DNA from: Sphingomonas zeae
GTDB taxonomy: Bacteria; Pseudomonadota; Alphaproteobacteria; Sphingomonadales; Sphingomonadaceae
Direction: 5' to 3'
DNA length: 64,000 nucleotides
Assembly: GCF_014197135.1 (NCBI RefSeq)
Contig: NZ_JACIFA010000006.1
Coordinates: forward strand, 135,706-199,705
The notes under the pieces are model-generated. The model did no database searches, was not told the DNA's origin, and saw nothing but the letters and a program-made list of their open reading frames with translations. Below are positions 34,745 to 42,606 of the stretch, in pieces (within the stretch, counting starts at the first letter, position 1; each line of letters opens with the position of its first letter). Made by a program: the position numbers and the translations under genes.

Positions 34745-36073
34745 CTACTGTTGAAGAGTCAGCGTCAGTGAGACGCGATGATCGTCAAAATTGGTTATGC
34801 CCGTCGCGCAGGTGCAGTCGCGCGCTAGGTAGCGATAGCCGAGCCGCGCATTCCAATGGTTGCGCGACAAATAGGTCAGCCCGGCATCGGCATAGGGTAA
34901 CGAATCACGCCGGGGGATGCCGCGATAGGTATCGCGGAAATAGCCGCCCTCCACAGAGGCGATGAGGTAGCGGCGCAGTTCGTGATCCGAGCGCAGCGAA
35001 CCGCCACGGTGCAGGAAGCCGCCGGTGCCCGGCACGCCACTGTCCTGGATGCTGCTCTCGGCGGTCGCGGTCAGCGTCCAGAGCCGGGTGGGGAAATAGA
35101 ACAATTTGCCCAGCGCCCCCACGCCCGACAGTGGGCGAATGCCGGGGCGGTCGAAATCCTGGCGGATATAGCCGACGCGCACATCGCCGCGCATCAGGTC
35201 GGTGACCTGGAAACTGGATCCGATATAGACGCCGTACCCCTTGGAGTCGCGCGTGCCGCCGGGCGCCAGGCGGAAATCGACCTTGTTCAGGCTGGCCGCA
35301 CCGTAAATCGAGACGGCGGGGTTGAGCGCGCGTTCGACGCGGACCAGAGCCTGATAGCGGGTCCGGTCGCGGTCGCGGGTGAACAATGTGCCGCCGCCCC
35401 GAGCAGGTGCGTCGCGAAAGTGCAGGTCGATGACATCGGCGCGCAAGATGACGCGGGTGTTCGCCTGTTCGATCGTCGCACCGGCATAGCCGTTCAGGGC
35501 GTTGTATTCGAGCGGTTTGGCGGCGTCGATCGGTGAGTCCGCGGCGAAGCGCGGGTTGATGAAGCTGCCATAGCTCGCGCCCGCCGTCAGGCTGCTGAGC
35601 GCGCCGACCGCGACGCTGCCTTCCAGCCCGGCCATGCCCTCTTCGGTATTTTCGCTGGTATAGGTGGCATAACGGCGCAAATCGCCCCGCGCATAGGCGG
35701 CGACGCGATAGGGTCCACCGCTGGTGCGCACCGTCACCTCCGGCCGGACGACCAGCGCGACATCGCTCCGCCGATCGTCATTGTGGGCGAACAGATTGGA
35801 GGTGAAGAGCCCACCGACCGACACCGCCGGAAACACGTCGAACGCGCCCATGGACACCCCTTGCGCGGTAAAGGCGGGCAAGGTGCGGTCAGTGACGGCC
35901 AGGTCGCGGTCGCGCGTGAAGACGGAGCGGGCTTGGGTCAGCGGCGGTTCGGGCGGGACCTGGACGGTCGGCACGTCCTGCAGCAATTGCGCCCCCAGTG
36001 GCGCGCTCCCAGCCCCGGCGATCATGAGCAGCGCCAGGCGTGACAGCGGCCGGGGCGCGCCGCCCAAGATCAA
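34745..36073 (-). CDS. Outer-membrane beta-barrel protein of the EPS locus
   Basis: 442 residues. Signal peptide-like N-terminus (MILGGAPRPLSRLALLMIAGAGSAPLGAQ) and then many amphipathic strands separated by Asp/Arg-rich loops, ending in LTLTLQQ. The start codon is TTG 36073, overlapping the OPX stop (TTGA), the only start that keeps the signal peptide. Barrels of this size next to an OPX gene occur in other EPS systems where the OPX protein is too short to cross the outer membrane; this one probably forms the export pore. Sequence alone does not show the substrate. Confidence 0.8.
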   Translation of the reverse strand: MILGGAPRPLSRLALLMIAGAGSAPLGAQLLQDVPTVQVPPEPPLTQARSVFTRDRDLAVTDRTLPAFTAQGVSMGAFDVFPAVSVGGLFTSNLFAHNDDRRSDVALVVRPEVTVRTSGGPYRVAAYARGDLRRYATYTSENTEEGMAGLEGSVAVGALSSLTAGASYGSFINPRFAADSPIDAAKPLEYNALNGYAGATIEQANTRVILRADVIDLHFRDAPARGGGTLFTRDRDRTRYQALVRVERALNPAVSIYGAASLNKVDFRLAPGGTRDSKGYGVYIGSSFQVTDLMRGDVRVGYIRQDFDRPGIRPLSGVGALGKLFYFPTRLWTLTATAESSIQDSGVPGTGGFLHRGGSLRSDHELRRYLIASVEGGYFRDTYRGIPRRDSLPYADAGLTYLSRNHWNARLGYRYLARDCTCATGITNFDDHRVSLTLTLQQ

Positions 36074-36672
36074 AACCAGCGTTCCTTGATGCGGATGGTA
36101 TCCCCCGGCGACACCAGGGTCGTGGCGGTCACGGGCTCCGCGACCTCCTCATTCTGCCCGGCATGTTTGATGAAGACCTGCTTGGTCTTGGCGCGATAGG
36201 TATACCCCCCCGCCTGCGCCACCGCGCCCAATATGGTCAGACCGTTGGCAAAGGGATATTGGCCGGGTTTGTTGACCTCGCCCAGAATATAGAAGGGCCG
36301 GGTCGACAGGACTTCGACGGCGACGCGCGGATCCTTGATATAGCCGTCGGCCAGTTTGGCGACGATGCGGTCCTGCAACTGGGTGGAGGTCAGGCCGCGG
36401 ACATCGACCTCGCCGATCAGCGGCATGGCGATCAGTCCGGAGCCTGCAATGGTGAACTCGCCGCCCAACGCCGGGTCGCCGAACACCACCACGCGTACCC
36501 GGTCGCCACCCGACAAGACATAATTATAGATGGGGAGCCCCGTCGCAGCTTCGCCCGCGGCCGCCATCCGCCCCGGCACCGCTTCCTGCCCCGACGCCAC
36601 CGCCGGCAAGGCGGTCGCCAGGAACAAGGTCATCAGACGGGTCGCCATCGTTCGCGATACGCCACTGGGCAT
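36070..36672 (-). CDS. Short polysaccharide export (OPX/Wza-like) protein
   Basis: 200 residues: signal peptide (cleavage near AVASGQ), a Poly_export domain (about 48-120, YVLSGGDRVRVVVFGDPALGGEFTIAGSGLIAMPLIGEV) and one SLBB domain (about 128-195, FYILGEVNKPGQYPFANGLTILGAVAQAGG). There is no lipobox Cys and no C-terminal amphipathic helix of the kind that forms the outer-membrane pore in Wza (about 380 residues). It would need a partner to cross the outer membrane, presumably the barrel encoded by the next gene. First gene of the minus-strand operon; ATG 36648 is an alternative start. Confidence 0.93.
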   Translation of the reverse strand: MPSGVSRTMATRLMTLFLATALPAVASGQEAVPGRMAAAGEAATGLPIYNYVLSGGDRVRVVVFGDPALGGEFTIAGSGLIAMPLIGEVDVRGLTSTQLQDRIVAKLADGYIKDPRVAVEVLSTRPFYILGEVNKPGQYPFANGLTILGAVAQAGGYTYRAKTKQVFIKHAGQNEEVAEPVTATTLVSPGDTIRIKERWF

Positions 36673-36895
36673 AGGTCCTCCCTTGGCAGTTGCCTGCCTG
36701 TTTTCATTCCCGACAATCGGCCTTTCGACTGGACAGTCCCGCTTTTCCTCCGGCGGACGCCCGCATTCCTACAGTTGCAGCGCCTCAAGAGGCTGCAATC
36801 GTCTTCATAGTTACGATTCGTTAACCATGATGATCTGGGAATTGCTGCATTGCACTAACCTAATATACAGTTTTGCTAAAAGATTGATTCAAAAT

Positions 36896-36907
36896 TGTCT
36901 TTTGATG
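36896..36907. promoter_or_regulatory. Copy of the EPS-locus motif
   Basis: TGTCTTTTGATG, imperfect palindrome with arms TGTC and GATG. First of two copies in the divergent OPX/priming-transferase promoter region. Confidence 0.35.
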
Positions 36908-36945
36908 CATTTCGATCGGGAGGCGCGATCCGGGGTACGAAAACC

Positions 36946-36957
36946 CATCAAATGATC
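36946..36957. promoter_or_regulatory. Copy of the EPS-locus motif
   Basis: CATCAAATGATC, with arms ATCA and TGAT. It lies 57 bases before the priming transferase start. Confidence 0.4.
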
Positions 36958-37014
36958 GTCGGAAAGGACGACCGGGTTCGTTGTCGCGCTGGTTTCCCAG
37001 AGCGAGGTTCAACG

Positions 37015-37653
37015 ATGATCGTCTCCCCTTCCCCCCTTTCTCATCCCGAGCTGTTGCAGACGGCTGACAAGGTGCTGGCGTTCCTGCTGCTGATCCTGTT
37101 GTCGCCGCTGATGCTGATCATCGCGACGCTGATCGCGCTGGAAAGCCGGGGCGGCTCGGCGATCTATGGCCATCGACGCTATGGCAAGGATGGCCGGACT
37201 TTCCTGTGCTACAAATTCCGATCGATGGCGCTGGACGCCGATGCGCGGCTGGCCCGGCTGCTCTCCAGCGATCCCGCCGCCCGCGCCGAATGGGCGCGCG
37301 ACCACAAGCTGCGCCATGATCCGCGCGTCACCCGGATCGGCCGCTTCATCCGTCGCACCAGCCTGGACGAGCTGCCGCAGCTGTTCAACATCCTGCGGGG
37401 CGAGATGAGCCTGGTCGGCCCGCGCCCGATCGTCGCGGCCGAGGTGCGCCGCTATGGCCGTCGCTTCGTCGATTACTGCTCGGTACGGCCGGGCATGACC
37501 GGCATCTGGCAGATCAGCGGGCGCAACGATGTCGGCTATCGGCGCCGGATTGCGATGGATTGCTTGATGGCGCGTCGGATGTCGCCGCGTCTGTATGCCG
37601 AAGTGCTGATCGGCACTGCGCGCTCGGTCATGACGCGCAAGGGGGCCTATTAA
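37015..37653 (+). CDS. Priming undecaprenyl-phosphate sugar phosphotransferase
   Basis: 212-residue bacterial sugar transferase that starts EPS repeat-unit synthesis on the lipid carrier. One N-terminal hydrophobic hairpin (KVLAFLLLILLSPLMLIIATLIA) and the catalytic domain with YKFRSM, RRTSLDELPQLFNIL, GEMSLVGPRP and RPGMTGIWQISGR are present. It lacks the extra membrane domain of WbaP and is of the short, PglC-like type. ATG 37015 follows GAGG. The stop codon shares the palindrome TTAA (37650-37653) with the convergent glycosyltransferase gene. Confidence 0.95.
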   Translation: MIVSPSPLSHPELLQTADKVLAFLLLILLSPLMLIIATLIALESRGGSAIYGHRRYGKDGRTFLCYKFRSMALDADARLARLLSSDPAARAEWARDHKLRHDPRVTRIGRFIRRTSLDELPQLFNILRGEMSLVGPRPIVAAEVRRYGRRFVDYCSVRPGMTGIWQISGRNDVGYRRRIAMDCLMARRMSPRLYAEVLIGTARSVMTRKGAY

Positions 37654-38834
37654 AGGATGTTGGCGTAAACCTGGGCAAAGGCCCGCGCCACCGCCTCGGG
37701 CGTGGTGCGGGTTACCACCCGGTCGCGACCTTGGGGTGGGCCGGGCCGCCCCGCCTCCAACAGCGCCCGCATCCGTTGCGCCAGCGCCTCGACATCGCCC
37801 GGTGGCACCAGCCAGGCATCATCGGCGATGATCTCGGCAATGCCGCCGCTGCGCGCGCCGATGACGGGGACATGCGCCTGATACGCCTCCAGCACGGTCC
37901 GCCCAAGCGGCTCGGCCCACAGCGACGGCGCGACCAAACAGTCGATTTGGTCGAACAAGGCCTTGGGCTTCTGAAAGCCGATAAACGCGACCGGCAGCCC
38001 TTCGGCCAGCGCTTCATAGGGTGCCAGATCGCTCAGCGCCGCGCCCGCGATCAGCAGGCGCCAGCCGGTCGGCGGCAATAGCCGCGCCGCCTTCAACAGC
38101 GTATCGACGCCCTTTTCCGGGCTGATCCGGCCGAGATACCCGAAGGTAACAGGCCCATCGAGCGGCGGCTTGGCATAGCCTGCCCCCACCCCCTCTACCG
38201 CTGCGGTGTTCCAGATGACGCGCCGCCGATCGCTCGGCACATGGTCGAAAAAGCCATAGCGCAGATGCCGTGCCAGGACCTCCTCGCCGACCGCCGTCAC
38301 CGCCGTCACCAGGCGCTGATCGAACTGCTTGGCAAAGGTCAGTACCCGGCATTTCAGATGCCGGCCCACACAGGGTCCGCTTTCCCGGTACATCGAACTG
38401 GCGGCACAGAGCAGGTCGAAGTCGCGCAGCGTATGGACGATCGGAATTCCCCGCGCGCGCGCCGCGTGCCAGACCCGGGTGGAGATATCGACCATCGAAT
38501 GGGTGTGCACGACGTCCGGGCGGAACCGATCGAGCACGTCGCCAAAACGGCGTTCGATCTCGAAATTGGCCTGTTGCTTGAACTTGGCCCATTCCCGCCG
38601 GCGCTGGCTATGGGCGGGCCAGTCCTCCAGCCAAAAGTCGTTGCCGTGCGGCATCCGAAAGACGGTGACGCCGTTCCGTTCCTGCTCGATCGCCTCGCCG
38701 GGGGTCAGGCAGGCGGCGGCCACGTCCCAACCGTCGGCCGCTTGCGCCTCGGCGAGCATGGAGACCGATCGCTCCGCCCCGCCAACGATATGCGGGGGAT
38801 AAAGGCTCGACAGATGCAGGATGCGCGGGCTCAT
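37650..38834 (-). CDS. GT4 glycosyltransferase (copy b of a tandem pair)
   Basis: 394-residue GT-B enzyme. N-terminal half starts ILHLSSLYPPHIVGGAERSV; the donor-binding half has FGYLGRISPEKGVDTLLKAARLL and the E-x7-E region EPLGRTVLEAYQAHVPVIG. It overlaps the upstream glycosyltransferase gene by four bases (ATGA) and is its close paralogue, sharing the N-terminal motif and layout. It probably adds one sugar of the repeat unit from a nucleotide-sugar on the cytosolic face. Confidence 0.93.
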   Translation of the reverse strand: MSPRILHLSSLYPPHIVGGAERSVSMLAEAQAADGWDVAAACLTPGEAIEQERNGVTVFRMPHGNDFWLEDWPAHSQRRREWAKFKQQANFEIERRFGDVLDRFRPDVVHTHSMVDISTRVWHAARARGIPIVHTLRDFDLLCAASSMYRESGPCVGRHLKCRVLTFAKQFDQRLVTAVTAVGEEVLARHLRYGFFDHVPSDRRRVIWNTAAVEGVGAGYAKPPLDGPVTFGYLGRISPEKGVDTLLKAARLLPPTGWRLLIAGAALSDLAPYEALAEGLPVAFIGFQKPKALFDQIDCLVAPSLWAEPLGRTVLEAYQAHVPVIGARSGGIAEIIADDAWLVPPGDVEALAQRMRALLEAGRPGPPQGRDRVVTRTTPEAVARAFAQVYANIL

Positions 38835-40006
38835 GCCAGGACCTCGGCATAGAGCGCGTCATAGGCGTCGAGCATCCGCTGCGGCGTCACCACCGACAGG
38901 ACGGCGTCGAATGCGGTGGCAGGCGGCAAGGCGGCGCGCCCGGCCTCCATCACCGTCCGCATCCGGGCGGCCAATGCCTCGGCGTCGCCCGGCGGGACCA
39001 ACCATTCCTCACCGACCGCACCGACGAGATCGCCGATCGCGCCCAGCCGTGATCCGATGACGGGCACGCCCTGCGCGAAAGCCTCGACCACCGTCAGCCC
39101 GAACGGCTCGCGCCAGATCGACGGCACGACGAGCAGATCGATCTCGCGCAGAAACGCCTCGGGATCGGTAAAGCCCAGAAATTCGACCGGCATACCCTCC
39201 GCCAGCGCACGGTAGGCAGCATCGCCTTCCTGTGCGCGGCCCGCCACCTGCAACCGCCAGCCGGTCTCGGGAAGAAGACGACAGGCGGCAAGCAGCGTCT
39301 CAATTCCCTTTTCAGGAACCAGCCGCCCGAGAAAACCGAAGATAAAGTCGCCCGTCCGATCGGAGCGCTGCCGCGCGGGCGGCACATCGACCCCGTTCCA
39401 GATCACCTTTGCGCGTGTTTCCTGAAACAGACCAAAGCGGCGATGCTCATCGAGTACCGGTTGCGACACCGCCGCGACCGCGTCGATCCGCTTGGCGAAG
39501 CGCGCCTTCCACGCGCCGGTGATCCGGCACGAGGCATGGCGTTCCTCGCACGAGCGGCCACCCCGGAACATCGATGCCCGCGAGCAGATCAAGTCGTAAT
39601 CATGCAGAGTATGGACGCTGCGGGCGCCGCTGTCCGCGATCGCCGACCAAATCATCGGCGGCAGCTCGACCATGGAGTGGGTGTGGACGATGTCGGGGCG
39701 GAACTGCGCGACCGCGCGCGCCACATCGGCGGCGCCGCGATAATTGACCATCTGCCCCAGCTTGTTGGCGGTGCGCATCGCGCGCGGCGCGGCGAACACC
39801 TCCTCCATCCAGACGAGATTGCGGCTGCGCTGCGGCAGGACGGTGACGCCGTGCCGCTCGCCGGGCGCTTGCGCCTCGCGCGACAGATAGGCCGCGCCCA
39901 CCTGATATCCGCGCGTAACCTGTGCCTCGGCGAGCATGGCCACGACCTTCTCCGCGCCGCCGACGACATGCGGGGGATAGACCGAGCTGACGTGAAGGAT
40001 TCGCAT
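38831..40006 (-). CDS. GT4 glycosyltransferase (copy a of a tandem pair)
   Basis: 391-residue GT-B enzyme with MRILHVSSVYPPHVVGGAEKVV, FGFLGRLVPEKGIETLLAACRLL and EPFGLTVVEAFAQGVPVIGS. The close similarity to the neighbour at 37650-38834 indicates a tandem duplication; the two may add similar sugars in different linkages. It follows the GH99 gene by four bases in the Wzy-GH99-GT-GT operon. Confidence 0.93.
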   Translation of the reverse strand: MRILHVSSVYPPHVVGGAEKVVAMLAEAQVTRGYQVGAAYLSREAQAPGERHGVTVLPQRSRNLVWMEEVFAAPRAMRTANKLGQMVNYRGAADVARAVAQFRPDIVHTHSMVELPPMIWSAIADSGARSVHTLHDYDLICSRASMFRGGRSCEERHASCRITGAWKARFAKRIDAVAAVSQPVLDEHRRFGLFQETRAKVIWNGVDVPPARQRSDRTGDFIFGFLGRLVPEKGIETLLAACRLLPETGWRLQVAGRAQEGDAAYRALAEGMPVEFLGFTDPEAFLREIDLLVVPSIWREPFGLTVVEAFAQGVPVIGSRLGAIGDLVGAVGEEWLVPPGDAEALAARMRTVMEAGRAALPPATAFDAVLSVVTPQRMLDAYDALYAEVLA

Positions 40007-40010
40007 CGGA

Positions 40011-41009
40011 TCAGGCCCCCATGAAACGGCGCGCCGCTTGGGCGGTCAGCGTGAGGTAGCGATCGCCATACTCGGTCGACGGTTCGATCTCGGAGCCCTC
40101 ATGCCATTCATTGAAGCTGGTCACGAGCACCCAGTCGGCATCGTGGCGGATCGCGGCGTCCCAGAGCGTGCGATAGGTCGCGCCGTCATACCGTGCGACC
40201 GTCGGGCGCGGAGCAGGGCGGCCGGGCACGCGGCTGTCATCGAAGCCGGGAATGACGGTGGCGCAGAACAGCTTGGTCCCGCTCATGCGTCGCCACACCG
40301 GATAGGTCCGGTCGGCCCATGCCTTCATCTGGACCGGCGTCATGCCCTTCAGATAGGGGGCAAGGACATAGACATGGATGCCGTCCATGAACGGTGCCCA
40401 GGCGGCGAAGTCGCGTGTCTCGCGCGGAGAGACGTCGCCGATCAGGAACGTGCCCTCCGCCGCGTTCCGCCAGTCGCGTGCGGGCAGGTCGCGCAGCGCT
40501 TGCAGATACAGGAACAGCACGGGTTGCGCTTTGACCCGAAGCCAGGCGGGATGCGTGCCATAGGTACGGGTCAGATAGGCGATGTCGCGCGCCGCACCGC
40601 CCGCTCCGTCCTTTTGCTGTTCGAGATAGACGGTGACGCGAAGGCCCGCGGCGCGCGCCGCATCCAGGATGGCGGGCAGCGCCTTGTCCTCGAACGAATC
40701 GACACCCCACCAGCTGACGATCAGCGCGGTGATCCCCGCCGCCTTGGCTTGCGAGACATGGGTGCGGATCACGTCCGCATCATGGCTGTCATACAGGCCA
40801 AGCAGGGGATGGTTGAGCGTCGGGCTTTGCCGGGGCGCTTCGCCCTGCGGACCCTGCCAATGGAACCAGCGCCCGCTCGTCTTCGGGTTGCCGTACCAGG
40901 GGTAATAGAAGGCCAGCACCTGACGCGGATACCGCCTTGGCACCCCCCATGCGGGCGCGGCCGCCAGCGCCAGCCCGCCGCCGACGATGCCGCGACGCGT
41001 CCAGTTCAC
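40011..41009 (-). CDS. GH99-like endo-glycosidase with Tat-type signal
   Basis: 332 residues from GTG 41009, which overlaps the stop of the polymerase gene (GTGA). N-terminus NWTRRGIVGGGLALAAAPAWG looks like a Tat signal. The body matches family GH99 (endo-alpha-1,2-mannosidase/mannanase): VLAFYYPWYGNP, ALIVSWWGVDSF and the catalytic signature TSFNEWHEGSEIEP with the two Glu spaced by three. Related WbsX-like proteins occur in polysaccharide clusters. A periplasmic enzyme that cuts or edits the nascent polymer is likely; the exact linkage is not known. Confidence 0.85.
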   Translation of the reverse strand: MNWTRRGIVGGGLALAAAPAWGVPRRYPRQVLAFYYPWYGNPKTSGRWFHWQGPQGEAPRQSPTLNHPLLGLYDSHDADVIRTHVSQAKAAGITALIVSWWGVDSFEDKALPAILDAARAAGLRVTVYLEQQKDGAGGAARDIAYLTRTYGTHPAWLRVKAQPVLFLYLQALRDLPARDWRNAAEGTFLIGDVSPRETRDFAAWAPFMDGIHVYVLAPYLKGMTPVQMKAWADRTYPVWRRMSGTKLFCATVIPGFDDSRVPGRPAPRPTVARYDGATYRTLWDAAIRHDADWVLVTSFNEWHEGSEIEPSTEYGDRYLTLTAQAARRFMGA

Positions 41010-42508
41010 GCCGCGCGTCTCGCCGCGAAGAGCGCCGCCCGCATCCGGTCCCAACCGACCAGGATCTGCGCCCGGTTGACCGCCAGCAGGATGATCTCGA
41101 CCGTGACGAACAAGAGCAGTCGGTTGATCTGCCCCGGCGCGGCGATGCTCCACAGCGATGCCTGTTGCGCCGAGAAATAGACCTGGAGGAACGTCCAGAC
41201 CGCAAAGAACAGGCTCAAGGGGAAGGCGGAGGCGAAGGCACGTCGCAGATAAAGCGCCGCAAAGGCGATCACGACGCCCAGAAACGCCATGATGGCCGCG
41301 ACCCCGACATAGCCGAACATGACCAGCGCCGTCGCCTCGGTGCCCATGGTCAACTGCACCCAGCCGCCATTCTTGCGGAAGCTTTGCGCCAGCTTGGAGG
41401 GAGCGTAATGCTGGATGAAATAATAGGTCTCGACCCCGTTGGTGAAGGCGGAGGCGGGCGGCGACTTGTCACCCAACGTGTCGAGATTGCGCTGGACCAG
41501 ATGGGCATCCCAATGCGTGACCCGGCGCGCGTCGCGGCTGGCGACGAACCACAGCTCGCCCTGCCCCGCGATCCGCTCGCCGACGAGCGTCACGGTGCGG
41601 TCGAGCGGCAGACGGCCATAACCCGAATAGATGTACAATGTCGCGCCCAGCGCCGCGCAGAGCAGTGCCGCGACCGGCACCGCCAGGCGCAGCATCGTGC
41701 CCGCCAGCCGCCCCTGCCGCGCGAGAAGCAGCGGCATGGCGAAAAAGGCGACCTCGGCCAGGATGGTGAAGAACTTGTCGCCGAACAGGAAATAGAGCGC
41801 GGTCAGGGCAAGGAAGGTCAGGATCGCCGCCGTCTTGAGCAGCGGCTGGTATCGCGGCGCAAAGGCGATTGCACCCAGCATCGCGGCGAACAGGAACTTG
41901 TTGTCCAGCAGGACCAGGACCAGCCCGCTGCTATATTCGCGACGGTAGAGGAAACGGTCGACGCCTGCGAGCAGCGGAAATCCGCTCTGCATCCCGTGCA
42001 ACAACGCCAACCCACCCAGCGCCATGCACAGCGCCACCACCGGCCAGCCCAGCCACGCCACCACCTGGTCGAGCAGGGGGGAGCGTGCATAGGCGAGGAA
42101 CAGCCGCTCGAACCGGCGAAAGACCAGCGCGAAGACGAGGAAGAACAGCGCGGTGAAGGCGACGAAGGACGCGCTGGCATCACCCGGCGCGCCCAGGCGG
42201 TTGACCTCGGGCATATAGGCCCCGGCCTCTATGACGAGCAGCGACACGAGCGTCGCGCCACGCGTAATGACCAGTGGCAGGAGCAGGATCAGCCCCGCCG
42301 CGCTGATCCGCGCGACCAGCAGCAGCAAGGCCCCGAACAGCAATAGCGACGAGAGGGAGAACAAGACGCTGGGCAATGCGGCGGCCAGCGCCCAGTTCAG
42401 CGCAAGCGCGGCGGTCAGCGCGACGATTGCCCCGAACGGCCACCGCAACGGCGCCGGTTCATCGCGATACCTCGGCGCGGTCGCGCCACCCTGTCCCGAG
42501 ATGCCCAT
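41006..42508 (-). CDS. Wzy-like polysaccharide polymerase
   Basis: 500-residue polytopic protein with about 11-12 hydrophobic segments and a large periplasmic loop (about 290-395, with YSGYGRLPLDRTVTLVGERIAGQGELWF and ETYYFIQHYAPSKLAQSF), the layout of O-antigen/EPS polymerases. Such proteins have few conserved residues, so the call rests on topology and on context with a flippase, Wzc and OPX. It would polymerise repeat units in the periplasm. First gene of a minus-strand operon with GH99 and two glycosyltransferases. Confidence 0.8.
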   Translation of the reverse strand: MGISGQGGATAPRYRDEPAPLRWPFGAIVALTAALALNWALAAALPSVLFSLSSLLLFGALLLLVARISAAGLILLLPLVITRGATLVSLLVIEAGAYMPEVNRLGAPGDASASFVAFTALFFLVFALVFRRFERLFLAYARSPLLDQVVAWLGWPVVALCMALGGLALLHGMQSGFPLLAGVDRFLYRREYSSGLVLVLLDNKFLFAAMLGAIAFAPRYQPLLKTAAILTFLALTALYFLFGDKFFTILAEVAFFAMPLLLARQGRLAGTMLRLAVPVAALLCAALGATLYIYSGYGRLPLDRTVTLVGERIAGQGELWFVASRDARRVTHWDAHLVQRNLDTLGDKSPPASAFTNGVETYYFIQHYAPSKLAQSFRKNGGWVQLTMGTEATALVMFGYVGVAAIMAFLGVVIAFAALYLRRAFASAFPLSLFFAVWTFLQVYFSAQQASLWSIAAPGQINRLLLFVTVEIILLAVNRAQILVGWDRMRAALFAARRAA

Positions 42509-42543
42509 GCCACCGGCCTAGCGCCACGGCCCACCCCCGGATG

Positions 42544-42555
42544 CGTCAAATGAGG
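42544..42555. promoter_or_regulatory. Copy of the EPS-locus motif
   Basis: CGTCAAATGAGG in the 98-base divergent region between polymerase and flippase, 51 bases before the flippase start and 35 before the polymerase start. Confidence 0.35.
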
Positions 42556-42606
42556 CAGGCCGCAAGGCCGCGTCATGGTCAGGCGGCCCGACCGTGGGAG
42601 TTCGCC

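Larger units (their letters stand above)
36673..37014. other. Divergent promoter region of the EPS locus
   Basis: 342 bases with no gene. The part 36810-36910 is the most AT-rich stretch of the locus and should hold promoters for the OPX operon (minus) and the priming transferase (plus). Two copies of the locus motif lie here with centres 50 bases apart, about five helical turns. Confidence 0.6.
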
